Notes: generated by a model from the sequence alone, not told the origin. A DNA stretch of 64,000 nucleotides from Hyphomicrobiales bacterium (GCA_900465675.1 UBJR01000036.1:62001-126000), one strand, 5' to 3'; positions 43,788 through 53,292 are shown, counted from the first letter of the stretch. Numbers and translations: made by a program.

Positions 43788-44282
43788 ATGTCCCTCGGTA
43801 TTCGTGTCGGAGGCCGGATCGGCCGGCCTGCCGCGGAGGTTTTCGATGCGGTGGTCAATCCGAAGAAGCTCTCGGGCTATTTCACGACGGTCGGCGGCGC
43901 GAGCGCGCGGCTCGTCAAGGGAACCACGGTGACCTGGTGGAAGGACGCGCCGGTGGAGGTGGTCGATCTGGTGCCGGAGAGCCTGATCGTGCTGCGCTGG
44001 GAAGGCGGAACGGATGCGGACAAGGTCCGCTACAAGACGACGGTCGAAATGAAGTTCGAGGCGCTTGAGGATGGCGGCACGATGGTGACCATCTCCGAAG
44101 ACGGCTGGCACGAAGACGAAGCCGGGCGGCGCGGCACCTATCTCAATTGCGAGGTCTGGGCCAACATGCTGTGCTGCATGAAGGCCTTCGTCGAGCACGG
44201 CATCAACCTGCGCGACGGCATGTTCCTTAGCGAGATGCGCGGCGAGCCGGCCGAAGCGCCTGACTACGAGGCGCGGACATGA
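43788..44282 (+). CDS. SRPBCC (AHSA1/polyketide-cyclase-like) protein
   Basis: A 164-residue START-like hydrophobic-ligand-binding protein of the SRPBCC superfamily: VGGRIGRPAAEVFDAVVNPK at the start, VDLVPESLIVLRWEGG, and the C-terminal long helix with NCEVWANMLCCMKAFVEHGI. The function in ArsR-linked versions is unknown. The ATG at 43788 has AGAGGAGGAAATGCC upstream. Its stop overlaps the next gene by 4 nt, so the two are co-translated. Confidence 0.87.
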   Translation: MSLGIRVGGRIGRPAAEVFDAVVNPKKLSGYFTTVGGASARLVKGTTVTWWKDAPVEVVDLVPESLIVLRWEGGTDADKVRYKTTVEMKFEALEDGGTMVTISEDGWHEDEAGRRGTYLNCEVWANMLCCMKAFVEHGINLRDGMFLSEMRGEPAEAPDYEART

Positions 44283-44653
44283 GCGCGGCTTTCGAGGGCG
44301 GCGTCGATGTCGCGATGAAGGTGCCGCCGCACCAATATCAGCCCGTTTTGAATTTTTACCGCGATGTCGTCGGGCTGAAGGAAATCGGCAATGAGGGTAC
44401 GCGCGGCTTCGAACTCGGGCCGATCCGGCTTTGGATCGACGAGAGCCCGGGCATGAGCCAGGCGGAACTCTGGCTGGAGCTCTTGACGCCGGATTTCGGC
44501 CAGGCCGCAGAGCATCTTCGCCAGGCTGGCGTGACGCGCTGCGATGCCATCGAACCGCTTGGCGAGAATTTTCGCGGCGGCTGGATCTTCAATCCAGCCG
44601 GCATCGTCCATATGGTGCGGGAGCCGGATACCTGGGAACCGCCCTCGGAGTGA
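44279..44653 (+). CDS. VOC (glyoxalase/bleomycin-resistance) family protein
   Basis: A 124-residue VOC-fold protein: HQYQPVLNFYRDVVGLKEIG, FELGPIRLWIDESPG and RGGWIFNPAGIVHMVREP. Members bind a metal and act on small molecules as lyases, dioxygenases or resistance proteins; the metal ligands are not the canonical glyoxalase set here, so activity is uncertain. The start overlaps the SRPBCC stop (ATGA). It converges with the GT2 gene with a 1-nt gap. Confidence 0.82.
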   Translation: MSAAFEGGVDVAMKVPPHQYQPVLNFYRDVVGLKEIGNEGTRGFELGPIRLWIDESPGMSQAELWLELLTPDFGQAAEHLRQAGVTRCDAIEPLGENFRGGWIFNPAGIVHMVREPDTWEPPSE

Positions 44654-44654
44654 C

Positions 44655-46823
44655 CTATTCGGCCGCGGGCGGCAGCAATCCCTGGCCCGGCGCCGGCAAT
44701 GCCCTTGATCCGCTCGCCAGGATGCCGCCCGGCGACGGGCGCCATCTGGAGCGGCGCACGGAGACGGTGTTGGCTGCCATCCGCGTCTGGCCGGAATAGG
44801 CGGACGGCTTCTGGAACATGCGGCTGAACAGGGCGCGGAGCGCTGCCAGCGGATAGGCCCGGCCCGGCATTGCTTCCGGCATCTCGCTGTAGAGCCGCTG
44901 GATCATCTTGCGCCGGACGATCGCCGGATGGGCGTGGATATCCTCGCTTTCGCGCCGTTCCTTCACCGCGACGACGGAGACGGTGAATGACGACCGGTTC
45001 TGATCGACGCGGTCGATGCGTCCGGCAACGTCGAAGCCGGGGAAGGGCGAAAAGAGAAGCAGATCGCCGACACCGGCATTCATGCCGATGCGCGGCTGCT
45101 GCAGGCTGATTTCCGCCTGTGTCAGAGACAAGCTATCGACGGTGCAGGGCAGGGCCTGGCCGTTGCAGGTCATCGCCGTCTTGCGCCCAAGCGGGAAGCG
45201 GATGGCATCCAGTGGTTCGCGCGGCAACTCGATGCAGACGAGCATCGAGACGAAGGCATAGACCATGACCACCATCCCCCAGGCGACGCTGAAGCTGTCG
45301 AGGCCGCTATAGTTGCTGAGCAGCGGTCCGTTCAGCATGCCGGTGAAGGTGAGGATGATGATCAGCGCGAAGGTGGTGGCGATCGGATAGAGAATATCGA
45401 CGCGGGTGCGGTCCTCGCCCTTCGCCGTTACCTTGAATGGCCGTCCGAAGGGGTGGGCGATGGCGTGGCAGATGGCGATGGTGATCGGAATGGCCGAGAC
45501 CATCTGCGAGACCTCGGTGAACAGCGGCAGGCTGCGCCAGCCGGAGACCCAGGCGTGGAAAGTCCACATGGCGCCGACCATCGGCAGGGCATAGAGAAAG
45601 AAGGCTTCGGGCTCCATCAGGATCGCCGGCAGGCCGAGGAAGTAGAAGAGGATAGGCGCTGCCATCAGAAGCAGCATGAACGGCCGGCAGAACCAGAACA
45701 GTAGCCCATGGAAATAGTGCAGCCGCTGCATCAGCGTATAGCCGCGGCCGAAGAACGGGCCGTCGCGCAGAAGCGCGACCTGGATGGTGCCGAGGCACCA
45801 GCGGCAGCGCTGGGTGATGTAGCCCGACAGGCTTTCGGCGGAGAGGCCGACGCTGAGTCGCTCGTTCAGCCAGCGGGTGCGCAATCCCTTCTGCATCAGG
45901 CGGTAGGTGAGATGAATGTCTTCGGTGACCGTCTCCTCGGGCATGCCGCCGATCAGTTCAAGGGCATCGCGCCTGACGACGCAGGATGTGCCGACGCAGA
46001 AGGCCGCTCCCCAGCCGTCCTTCGACGGCTGCATGACGTCGAAGAAGATACGCTGGTCGTCGACCCAGGCTTTGGACGCCAGAAGGTTATGCTGCACCGG
46101 GTCGGCGTTGTAATAGAATTGCGGGGTCTGGATCAGGCCGATCTCGGGATCGACGAACTGGCCGATGATGCGCTTAAGGATCGGCCGCTGCGGCGCGAAG
46201 TCGGCATCGAGGATCAGGATGAAGGGGGCGTTGGTGATCTGCTTCGACCAGCGGATGGCATTGTTGATGTTGCCGCCCTTGGCGCCCTTGTTGTCGTCGC
46301 GCGTCAGATAGCGCACGCCGAGTTCGCCGCAGTAGTCGCGCAGCCATTCGCGCCGCCCGTCGTCGAGGATCCAGATGGTGAAGTTGCCGTAGTCGATCGC
46401 CTTGGCGGCCAGGATCGTCCGCTCCAGAATGGTGACATCCTCGTTGTAGGTGCAGATGAAGACGTCGACGGCCGGTGGCTTTCCCATGCGCGAGATCATC
46501 GCCTCGCTGGTATCGGCTGCTCCCGTATGGTCGGTTCGACGGAAGAAGAAGACGATCGACAGCAGTGTGTAGAGGATGACCACGGCCTCGAAAGCCAGGT
46601 AGATGCGCGGCCAGATCGCGTAGGCGCTCCAGTCGAAAGCTGGCAGCGTCGTCGTCAGCCGGAAATAGACGTAGTTCGCAAGCATCAGGATCAGGATGGT
46701 GCCGAAGACGGCGCGGTCCTTGCTCCTGTTGCTGTCGAGCAGCAGTGCGCAGCCCAGAATGAGGGCAAGGGTCACCAGCGAGAAGAGGATGGCATCCGAG
46801 AGGGTGACTACTTCTGGGGACAT
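44655..46823 (-). CDS. BcsA-like family 2 glycosyltransferase (beta-glucan synthase type)
   Basis: A 722-residue inner-membrane processive glycosyltransferase. TM helices lie near 11-30, 38-56 and 72-95. The catalytic GT2 domain has DDG (154-156), DAD (206-208), TED (300-302) and QRCRW (338-342), the full cellulose/curdlan-synthase motif set. Further TMs lie at about 365-530. Residues 540-625 look like a PilZ-type barrel, but the [DN]xSxxG motif is degenerate (VDSLSLTQAEISL). The start at 46823 (AGGA upstream) overlaps the glycosidase-like gene by 16 nt. It likely makes a secreted beta-glucan; the linkage is unknown. Confidence 0.88.
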   Translation of the reverse strand: MSPEVVTLSDAILFSLVTLALILGCALLLDSNRSKDRAVFGTILILMLANYVYFRLTTTLPAFDWSAYAIWPRIYLAFEAVVILYTLLSIVFFFRRTDHTGAADTSEAMISRMGKPPAVDVFICTYNEDVTILERTILAAKAIDYGNFTIWILDDGRREWLRDYCGELGVRYLTRDDNKGAKGGNINNAIRWSKQITNAPFILILDADFAPQRPILKRIIGQFVDPEIGLIQTPQFYYNADPVQHNLLASKAWVDDQRIFFDVMQPSKDGWGAAFCVGTSCVVRRDALELIGGMPEETVTEDIHLTYRLMQKGLRTRWLNERLSVGLSAESLSGYITQRCRWCLGTIQVALLRDGPFFGRGYTLMQRLHYFHGLLFWFCRPFMLLLMAAPILFYFLGLPAILMEPEAFFLYALPMVGAMWTFHAWVSGWRSLPLFTEVSQMVSAIPITIAICHAIAHPFGRPFKVTAKGEDRTRVDILYPIATTFALIIILTFTGMLNGPLLSNYSGLDSFSVAWGMVVMVYAFVSMLVCIELPREPLDAIRFPLGRKTAMTCNGQALPCTVDSLSLTQAEISLQQPRIGMNAGVGDLLLFSPFPGFDVAGRIDRVDQNRSSFTVSVVAVKERRESEDIHAHPAIVRRKMIQRLYSEMPEAMPGRAYPLAALRALFSRMFQKPSAYSGQTRMAANTVSVRRSRWRPSPGGILASGSRALPAPGQGLLPPAAE

Positions 46824-48097
46824 GGCTTTTCCTCGTTCTTGGCCGCAAAGGAATCTGCATTGAAGGGGTTGAGCCTGAGCGCCGCGAGCACGGCCCATCC
46901 CGTCGCCCCGACATGGGGCAGGCGATAATATTTGAAGTCGCCGGGCTCGGAGTTCGGCCCGACCTGCAGCCCGGTGGTCAGCTGCTCATCGACTGTGGCG
47001 TAGATCAGTTTCTCGGGTGAGATCTGGGCCGAGATGGTCTGGAACAGCGGCTCCGCCTTCTGCGCGTCGCCGACCATCTGATAGATCAGCGCCGCCTGCG
47101 CGGTGCCTTCCAGCCAGATGCCGTCGCGGTCGTTGTTGAAGTCGAAGCCGCCGGGAACGCCGTGGTTGGCCTCGGTCCATTCGAGCACCTGCGGTGCCTT
47201 GGCGGCGAAATCCTTGACGGCGATCAGGGGCCAAAGCTCGGCATCGAGACCGGACATGTTGACGTTCGGCGCGTTGCTGTCCGGCACGCTGCCGATATAG
47301 AAGCGGCCCTCTGCCTTGTTCCACATGGCGTCGAGGAAGTCCTTGGCGCTCTCGCCGTCATGCTCCCAGTCGCCGGCCTCATCGATGGTCGCCAGCCAAT
47401 GATCGGCGGCGTAGATATCGAGGTTGTGCTCGGTGGATTTCCAGGTCATCCGGTCGGGCGTTGGCTCGTGACCGAAGAAGCCGCCGAAATAGCCGGGGTT
47501 CTTGGGGTCGGCAGTCGAACGGTGGATGAAGTCCATGATCTTGCGGGCGCCGTCGAGATAAGCCGTCTGGCCGGTCTCGGAATAGGCGGCGAGCAGACCG
47601 AGCGCGCCCCAGGCGGTGCTGCCGGTGGCGCTACCGACCTGATAGCCGTCCTCGATCCAGGAATTGCTGGCCGTGCTCCAGTAGCCGGGAAGCAACATGC
47701 CGTCCTTGCCTGTTGTGACCGGCCCGGAGCGATAGGCGTTGCGCAGTCGTCCGTCGTGATAGTGGCGGTCGGTTTCCAGCGCCAACACCAGCGCATCGGC
47801 GACGCGTTTGGCCTCCTTGGCGCGGCCGCAGCCATAGAGCGCCATCATCGCCAGCGCGTTGTCATAGGTGAAGCCGGTATTGTCGAGCGCCGGGTGCAGC
47901 TTCGATCCGCCGTTCGCCGGTTCGAAACTGCGAAAGACGAAAGCCTGCTCCGGTTCACCCGTCATCAGCGCGGCCAGGCCGTCGCAGAGCGTGCAGGCCA
48001 GTTCGTCATGTTTGCCTGCGGCCGCAGCAGGCGGTGGGATGAAGGCAAATGCCGCCATGGCGAGCATCGCCGCTAGGAACGTTCTACGCAAAACCAT
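46808..48097 (-). CDS. Secreted six-hairpin glycosidase-like protein of the polysaccharide operon
   Basis: A 429-residue exported protein (signal RRTFLAAMLAMAAFAFIP, then PPAAAA) with repeated helical hairpins typical of an (alpha/alpha)6 barrel: DNTGFTYDNALAMMALYGCG, VGSATGSTAWGALGLLAAYS, STEHNLDIYAADHWLATIDE and GIWLEGTAQAALIYQMVGDA. Acidic residues in these motifs could be catalytic. It sits between the membrane-fusion and glycosyltransferase genes, so it probably trims or releases the polymer in the periplasm, as GH8 BcsZ does for cellulose; it is not clearly GH8. Start ATG 48097 after AGGGAAGA. Confidence 0.75.
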   Translation of the reverse strand: MVLRRTFLAAMLAMAAFAFIPPPAAAAGKHDELACTLCDGLAALMTGEPEQAFVFRSFEPANGGSKLHPALDNTGFTYDNALAMMALYGCGRAKEAKRVADALVLALETDRHYHDGRLRNAYRSGPVTTGKDGMLLPGYWSTASNSWIEDGYQVGSATGSTAWGALGLLAAYSETGQTAYLDGARKIMDFIHRSTADPKNPGYFGGFFGHEPTPDRMTWKSTEHNLDIYAADHWLATIDEAGDWEHDGESAKDFLDAMWNKAEGRFYIGSVPDSNAPNVNMSGLDAELWPLIAVKDFAAKAPQVLEWTEANHGVPGGFDFNNDRDGIWLEGTAQAALIYQMVGDAQKAEPLFQTISAQISPEKLIYATVDEQLTTGLQVGPNSEPGDFKYYRLPHVGATGWAVLAALRLNPFNADSFAAKNEEKPCPQK

Positions 48098-48151
48098 ATC
48101 AAAGTCTTCCCTGTTATCGCCGCTCGATAACGTGAAGCGAAAGCGCGCTTG

Positions 48152-49522
48152 TTACTGCTGGAGGCTCGCCATCTTGTGGCCCTTGTCGAAAAAGGCCGAC
48201 GCGGAGAGCAGGCCGTCCGCCTCTGACAATTTGTCGACGGCCATTTTCGAATAGCGGGTGAGGCGCGCGACGACGGTCTCTCCAAGCGAGACAATCACGT
48301 CCTCACCGACATTGCATCCAAAGAACTTGTCGTTGTTCGGTTGTCCGGCAGCGGTCAGCTCGACGGGATCGTCGTCGACCTTGACGAGGACATAGACCTC
48401 GTCGCCCTCGGCCTTCGGAAACTTGGCGAAATAGCGGTTCTGCTGGCCGCTGTCGAAGTAGCGGACGATCTTGTAGACGTGGCCGCTTTTCTTGACGCCG
48501 AGCGAGCGGAAATTGACCATCGCCGGCGTGCCGATATCGAGGGAGGAGACGTCCCGGCTTCTGTAGACCGCCGCAGCGAATGCTTCGGTGCAGTCGAGCG
48601 ACTTGGCGACCGCCTGTCCCTGCATGACGAAATCGCCGAAGGAGGCGTCGACGCTGACGACCTGGCCGTGATGATCGGCGACCACCTCGGCAGCCCCCGA
48701 TTTGCCCAGCCGGCCTTCCTCGCGGTTGATCAGTTTCTCGACCTGCGCCTTGCGCTCGGTCATCTGATTGATCTCGATATTGTCTTCGGCGATGTCGCCG
48801 GCGAGCTTGGTGCGCTGCATTTCCAGCGTCAGGAGGTTGGCTGCGACCGTACCGCCCGTATAGATGTCGCGGCTGACCAGCGATTGGACGATCTCGTTGC
48901 GCTTCAGTTCGCCGCGGGCTGCATCGAGCTCGCCCTGGGCGGCATTGCGTTTCTGGCGCTGCGGCTCGACACTCGCTTCGGAGGTCATCCCCTTCTTCAA
49001 AAGCACGGTGGCGCGCTGCAGCAGCGCATCCTGCTCGGCAAGCCGCGCCTCGTAGATCGAGACGTTCGATTGGGCGTTGCTGATGACGGCGCCAAGTTCG
49101 CTCAGAACCCCGTCCTTCACATCCGATATCTGCGCCTTGACCTTGCTCAGCTGGTCATTGCGCTCGGCAACCACGTTGATCGTGTTGTTGAGCTTTTCTG
49201 TCAGGTCGAGCTTCTCAAGCCGGAGACCGGTGAGAGATGTTTGATCCTGATTGGGATTGGAGACGGTTGCCGTCACGTCGCCGAGATTTACCACCTGACC
49301 GACCTGCAAGGAAATCTTGTCGACGCGGCCGTAGATCGGCGAGGCGATCATCTGCACGGGGGCGTTGATCACCGCCTTCGGCGAAACGACGAAGAACTGG
49401 TTGGGTACCATCGACATGCCGATGGTGAAGAGCAGCAGGAATGCGAACAAATACCCGGCAATCCGCGAAGCGGACAGTATTCGTACGTCTTTTGGATGAA
49501 TATTAATTGGTGTGGCCTTCAT
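48152..49522 (-). CDS. HlyD-type membrane-fusion protein of the polysaccharide operon
   Basis: A 456-residue inner-membrane-anchored periplasmic protein with one TM (about 24-45, AGYLFAFLLLFTIGMSM), a biotinyl-lipoyl half-motif ASPIYGRVDKISLQVGQVV, a long alpha-helical hairpin (about 90-280) and the second half-motif ADHHGQVVSVDASFGDFV. It probably carries the nascent glucan across the periplasm with the GT2 enzyme two genes downstream. The ATG at 49522 has AGGA 9 nt upstream; the TTG at 49531 is too close to that site. First gene of the operon; 54 nt to the next. Confidence 0.87.
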   Translation of the reverse strand: MKATPINIHPKDVRILSASRIAGYLFAFLLLFTIGMSMVPNQFFVVSPKAVINAPVQMIASPIYGRVDKISLQVGQVVNLGDVTATVSNPNQDQTSLTGLRLEKLDLTEKLNNTINVVAERNDQLSKVKAQISDVKDGVLSELGAVISNAQSNVSIYEARLAEQDALLQRATVLLKKGMTSEASVEPQRQKRNAAQGELDAARGELKRNEIVQSLVSRDIYTGGTVAANLLTLEMQRTKLAGDIAEDNIEINQMTERKAQVEKLINREEGRLGKSGAAEVVADHHGQVVSVDASFGDFVMQGQAVAKSLDCTEAFAAAVYRSRDVSSLDIGTPAMVNFRSLGVKKSGHVYKIVRYFDSGQQNRYFAKFPKAEGDEVYVLVKVDDDPVELTAAGQPNNDKFFGCNVGEDVIVSLGETVVARLTRYSKMAVDKLSEADGLLSASAFFDKGHKMASLQQ

Positions 49523-49531
49523 AGTCTTCAA

Positions 49532-50029
49532 TCCTGAACTGACAAATCATAGATCGAAATTGAAGGGCACTTCCCCCGTTGTTTTTTTATTTAGTTGTTA
49601 ATCAAAAATTACCATCGAGATTTCGCCAAGGCAACTGCTCACCAAGTGCAAAATTTTGCGGAACAGTGTTGTGACGAAGATGAGTGATAAGTTAAGAATA
49701 TGAAAAGAAACGGATTAATCAGCTTTATTTCGGGCATAGAAAATTTTCGTGACTGCTTTGATTGGCCGTTTGAAAGCAGCCGCCGGTAACTGCGCCATAC
49801 TGCAATGCAACTGCCATACGTCTTTGCCGCCGGGCTCCGGGCGGCTCTTTTACTGAGTTTTTCACTCCGATTTTAACAGGGCCACACCCTTTGCGCGAAA
49901 CGTTTTGCGGCATGAAAGCAAGGTGGCGAGGATCTCATCTCCCGAATGTGACAGAGACTTCGCTTGCCTGCGGCGGCATGAGTGCTAATTTCCGGAATCA
50001 TATCGATTAGATTCCCAGGAGAATATAAA
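49532..50029. other. Intergenic region between the polysaccharide operon and gnd
   Basis: About 500 nt with divergent promoters for the polysaccharide operon (leftward) and gnd (rightward). Positions 49570-49720 are strongly AT-rich, unlike the flanks. No convincing small gene, RNA or palindrome was seen, although its length would allow complex regulation or a small RNA. Confidence 0.5.
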
Positions 50030-51049
50030 ATGCAGCTTGGCATGGTAGGTTTGGGCCGTATGGGCAACTACATGGTCCAGCGCTTGATGCGGGATGGCCA
50101 TGAATGCGTGGTCTATGACGCGAAGCCGGAAAGTGTTGCGGACCTGACGGGCAAGGGCGCCACCGGAGCCAGCTCGCTGGAGGAGTTCGTTTCGAAACTG
50201 TCGCGTCCGCGCGCCATCTGGCTGATGCTGCCGGCTGCCATCACGGACAAGGTGATCGCCCAGCTTCTGCCGCTGCTGCATGATGACGACATCATCATCG
50301 ACGGCGGCAACTCCTATTATCATGACGATATCCGCCGCGGCGCGGAACTGATCACCAAGGGCATCCATTATGTGGATGTCGGTACCAGCGGCGGCGTCTT
50401 CGGCCTCGAGCGCGGTTATTGCCTTATGATCGGCGGCGAAAAGGGCATCGTCCAGTCGCTGTCGCCAATCTTCGCTTCGCTCGCGCCCGGCGTCGGCGAC
50501 GTGAAGCCGTCGGAAAACCGCACCGCCGGCGAACACAGCACCGCCGAGCAGGGCTATCTGCATTGCGGTCCGCATGGCGCCGGTCACTTCGTCAAGATGG
50601 TTCATAACGGCATCGAATACGGCCTGATGGCCGCCTATGCCGAAGGCTTCAACATTCTGAAGAATGCCAATATCGGCGCGGCGACGCATGAAGCCGATGC
50701 CGAGACGGCGCCGCTCGCGCATCCGGAACATTACCGCTACGACTTCAATCTGCAGGATGTTTCGGAAGTCTGGCGCCGCGGCAGCGTCATCACCTCCTGG
50801 CTGCTCGACCTCACCTCGGATGCGCTACATGCCGATCCGGCTCTGGCGAAATATGCCGGCCGGGTCTCCGATTCCGGCGAGGGGCGCTGGACGATCATGG
50901 CGGCCATCGACGAAAGTGTTCCGACGCCGGTGCTGAGTGCTGCGCTCTACGGCCGCTTTTCGTCGCGCGACCAGGACGAGTTCGCCAACAAGGTGCTCTC
51001 GGCGATGCGTGCCGGCTTCGGCGGTCACGTCGAGAAGCCGAAGGCGTAA
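50030..51049 (+). CDS. gnd: Decarboxylating 6-phosphogluconate dehydrogenase (short GndA/YqeC type)
   Basis: A 339-residue dehydrogenase converting 6-phosphogluconate to ribulose-5-phosphate. It has an N-terminal Rossmann motif MQLGMVGLGRMGNYMVQRLM, DIIIDGGNSYYHDD, the substrate motif YVDVGTSGGVFGLERGYCLM and the catalytic-lysine stretch GAGHFVKMVHNGIEYG. The length of about 340 is that of the short, usually NAD-preferring form rather than the 470-residue Gnd. The ATG at 50030 follows CCAGGAGAATATAAA. Monocistronic with a terminator. Confidence 0.93.
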   Translation: MQLGMVGLGRMGNYMVQRLMRDGHECVVYDAKPESVADLTGKGATGASSLEEFVSKLSRPRAIWLMLPAAITDKVIAQLLPLLHDDDIIIDGGNSYYHDDIRRGAELITKGIHYVDVGTSGGVFGLERGYCLMIGGEKGIVQSLSPIFASLAPGVGDVKPSENRTAGEHSTAEQGYLHCGPHGAGHFVKMVHNGIEYGLMAAYAEGFNILKNANIGAATHEADAETAPLAHPEHYRYDFNLQDVSEVWRRGSVITSWLLDLTSDALHADPALAKYAGRVSDSGEGRWTIMAAIDESVPTPVLSAALYGRFSSRDQDEFANKVLSAMRAGFGGHVEKPKA

Positions 51050-51078
51050 AGCCCAACAGGTGCTCATATATTCTTGAA

Positions 51079-51107
51079 GACCCGCGCTTTCCGAGCGCGG
51101 GTTTTTT
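51079..51107 (+). terminator. Intrinsic terminator of gnd
   Basis: CCCGCGC (51081-51087) and GCGCGGG (51095-51101) form a 7-bp GC stem with a 7-nt loop, followed by TTTTTT. Confidence 0.88.
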
Positions 51108-51171
51108 CGTGCCCATTGCCTATGGCATCGCAAGCGATATGGTTGATTCCAGTCATACCGGAGGGCGTCGG

Positions 51172-53292
51172 GTGTTGGGTTCAAGGTTCGTGAGGGGGAG
51201 CCTCTGGGCTTGCCTGTTTTCGTTGACGATTTTTCTCGGCGCTTCCGGCGGCGCAATCGCGCAGACCGCGCCGGCGCCACCCGCAGCCGATGCCGCCACG
51301 CCGCCCGACAAGGTGCGGCAGATGATGCAGCTGATGCAGGCGCCCGAGGTGCAGACATGGATGGCATCGCAGATGAAGACGGCGCCCGCGGCGGCGGCCG
51401 ATGACGGCGGACAGATGTCCGTCCTGTCGGATCTGCTTGCCCATGCACGCCATCATGTCGAAATGGTCTCGGACGCGGCCATGGACTTGCCGGAAGAAGT
51501 CGAGGCGGCCGATGGCATCGTCGATCGCGAGGTCGAGCCAACGGGGCCGGGCTGGATCGCCGTTCAGGGCCTGGCGCTGCTGCTGATCGGCACTTTGGCT
51601 GAGCTGTTGTTTCGTGCCGCGACGCCGCGGCCGCGCGTCCGCCGATCCGATGTTGAGGAGCCTGCCGCGCTGCATCACGCTGGCGCCAATCTCTTCTATC
51701 GCGTCATCCCGGCTATCGTCTTCGCCATGGCGACGATCGTGCCGCTGGTTGCGTTCAGCTGGCCGCCGGTGAGCCAGGCGATCGCGATTGCCGTTGCGAT
51801 CGCGCTGATCGCGACCCGCTTCACAATTTCCATCGGCCGGATGCTGGTCGTGCTGGTGACGCTGCCGCGCGCCGACGGCGAGCGCGATATTTCCCGTGCG
51901 AAGGCGCTGTATTGGTTCCGGCGCTCGGCCATATTCGCCATCTACTTCGCCTTCGGCTGGGTGGTGATCCAGATCATGGAGCCGCTCGGCTTTTCAGTCG
52001 GCTCCCGCTTGTTTGTCGCCTACATCCTCGGAATCGGGCTTTTCCTGATTGCCGTCGAAGCGGTCTGGTCGCGCCCCAGCGATGGCGTCAGGCACAGCAC
52101 GGCAACAGCCTGGTTTCTGACGATCTACTTCCTCGCGCTTTGGCTCCTGTGGGTTACCGGCTTCATGCTGCTGCTCTGGCTCGGCATCTATGCCCTGCTT
52201 CTGCCGAAGGTTCTCCGCGTTGCGACGGCCGCGGTCCGTTCGCTGCATCAGGCGGAAGCGGGCTTCCTCGCCAATCGCCGGATGGCGACCGTGTTGCTGG
52301 ACCGCGGCGTTCGCGCCATCATCATCGCGGCAGCGGCGGTCTGGATGGGGCGGATCATGGGCTTTGCGGCAGACAGGATGGCGGCCGGCGACACCATGGT
52401 TGATCGCATCACTCGCGGCGCCATTGGCGGCATCGTCATCCTGCTTGCGGCCGATCTGCTCTGGCATATCGTCAAAGCCTATATCAACGGCAAGCTTATC
52501 GATTCGCCGCTCGATGCTTCGGCCTCGGATGAAGAGAAAGCCAGGCGCGCCCGCCTGCAGACCTTGCTGCCGATCTTCCGCAATATCTTCGCTGTGGTCA
52601 TCGCCGTTATTGCCGTTTTGATGGTGCTCTCGGGCCTGGGTATCGAGATCGGGCCGCTGATTGCCGGCGCCGGTGTCGTCGGTGTCGCGGTCGGCTTTGG
52701 CGCGCAGACGATCGTCAAGGACGTGATCAGCGGCATGTTCTACCTCTGGGACGACGCCTTCCGGGTCGGCGAGTACATCGAAAGCGGCAGCCACAAGGGG
52801 GTGGTCGAGGCCTTCAGCCTACGCTCTGTGAAGCTACGCCATCATCGCGGACCGCTGACGACCGTTCCCTTCGGCGAGCTCGGCGCGGTCAAGAACCTCA
52901 ACCGCGACTGGACGATCGACAAGATCAGCCTGAACGTCACCTACGACACCGATCTCGTGAAGGCTAAGAAGGTCGTCAAGCAGATCGGCCAGCAGCTGCT
53001 CGACAACCCCGATTTCGGCCCGCATATCATCGAGACGCTGAAGATGAAGGGCGTCGAGCAATTCGGAGAATTCGCCATCGAGATCCGGCTGTCGATGATG
53101 ACCAAGCCCGGGGAGCAGTTCGTCATCCGGCGCAACGCGCTGGCGATCATCCGCAACGCCTTCAAGGAAAACGGCATCGAGTTCGCGGTGCCGACGGTGC
53201 AGGTTTCCGGCGACGGGCGGGACCACGAGGCGATGGCAGCTGCCGCACGCTATGCGGCCCAGGCACGGGCAGGCGGCGAACCTGCCGCCTGA
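51172..53292 (+). CDS. MscS-family mechanosensitive channel, long form
   Basis: A 706-residue channel. A signal peptide (GSLWACLFSLTIFLGASGGA, then IAQ) is followed by a periplasmic region, about ten TM segments, and a C-terminal MscS core (about 470-690): the pore helix with PLIAGAGVVGVAVGFGAQTI and the beta domain DAFRVGEYIESGSHKGVVEA. It releases solutes on hypo-osmotic shock. The GTG at 51172 has GGAGGG 6 nt upstream and gives an immediate signal sequence; ATG at 51139 and a start at 51109 are less likely. Some 200 nt separate it from lpiA. Confidence 0.9.
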   Translation: MLGSRFVRGSLWACLFSLTIFLGASGGAIAQTAPAPPAADAATPPDKVRQMMQLMQAPEVQTWMASQMKTAPAAAADDGGQMSVLSDLLAHARHHVEMVSDAAMDLPEEVEAADGIVDREVEPTGPGWIAVQGLALLLIGTLAELLFRAATPRPRVRRSDVEEPAALHHAGANLFYRVIPAIVFAMATIVPLVAFSWPPVSQAIAIAVAIALIATRFTISIGRMLVVLVTLPRADGERDISRAKALYWFRRSAIFAIYFAFGWVVIQIMEPLGFSVGSRLFVAYILGIGLFLIAVEAVWSRPSDGVRHSTATAWFLTIYFLALWLLWVTGFMLLLWLGIYALLLPKVLRVATAAVRSLHQAEAGFLANRRMATVLLDRGVRAIIIAAAAVWMGRIMGFAADRMAAGDTMVDRITRGAIGGIVILLAADLLWHIVKAYINGKLIDSPLDASASDEEKARRARLQTLLPIFRNIFAVVIAVIAVLMVLSGLGIEIGPLIAGAGVVGVAVGFGAQTIVKDVISGMFYLWDDAFRVGEYIESGSHKGVVEAFSLRSVKLRHHRGPLTTVPFGELGAVKNLNRDWTIDKISLNVTYDTDLVKAKKVVKQIGQQLLDNPDFGPHIIETLKMKGVEQFGEFAIEIRLSMMTKPGEQFVIRRNALAIIRNAFKENGIEFAVPTVQVSGDGRDHEAMAAAARYAAQARAGGEPAA

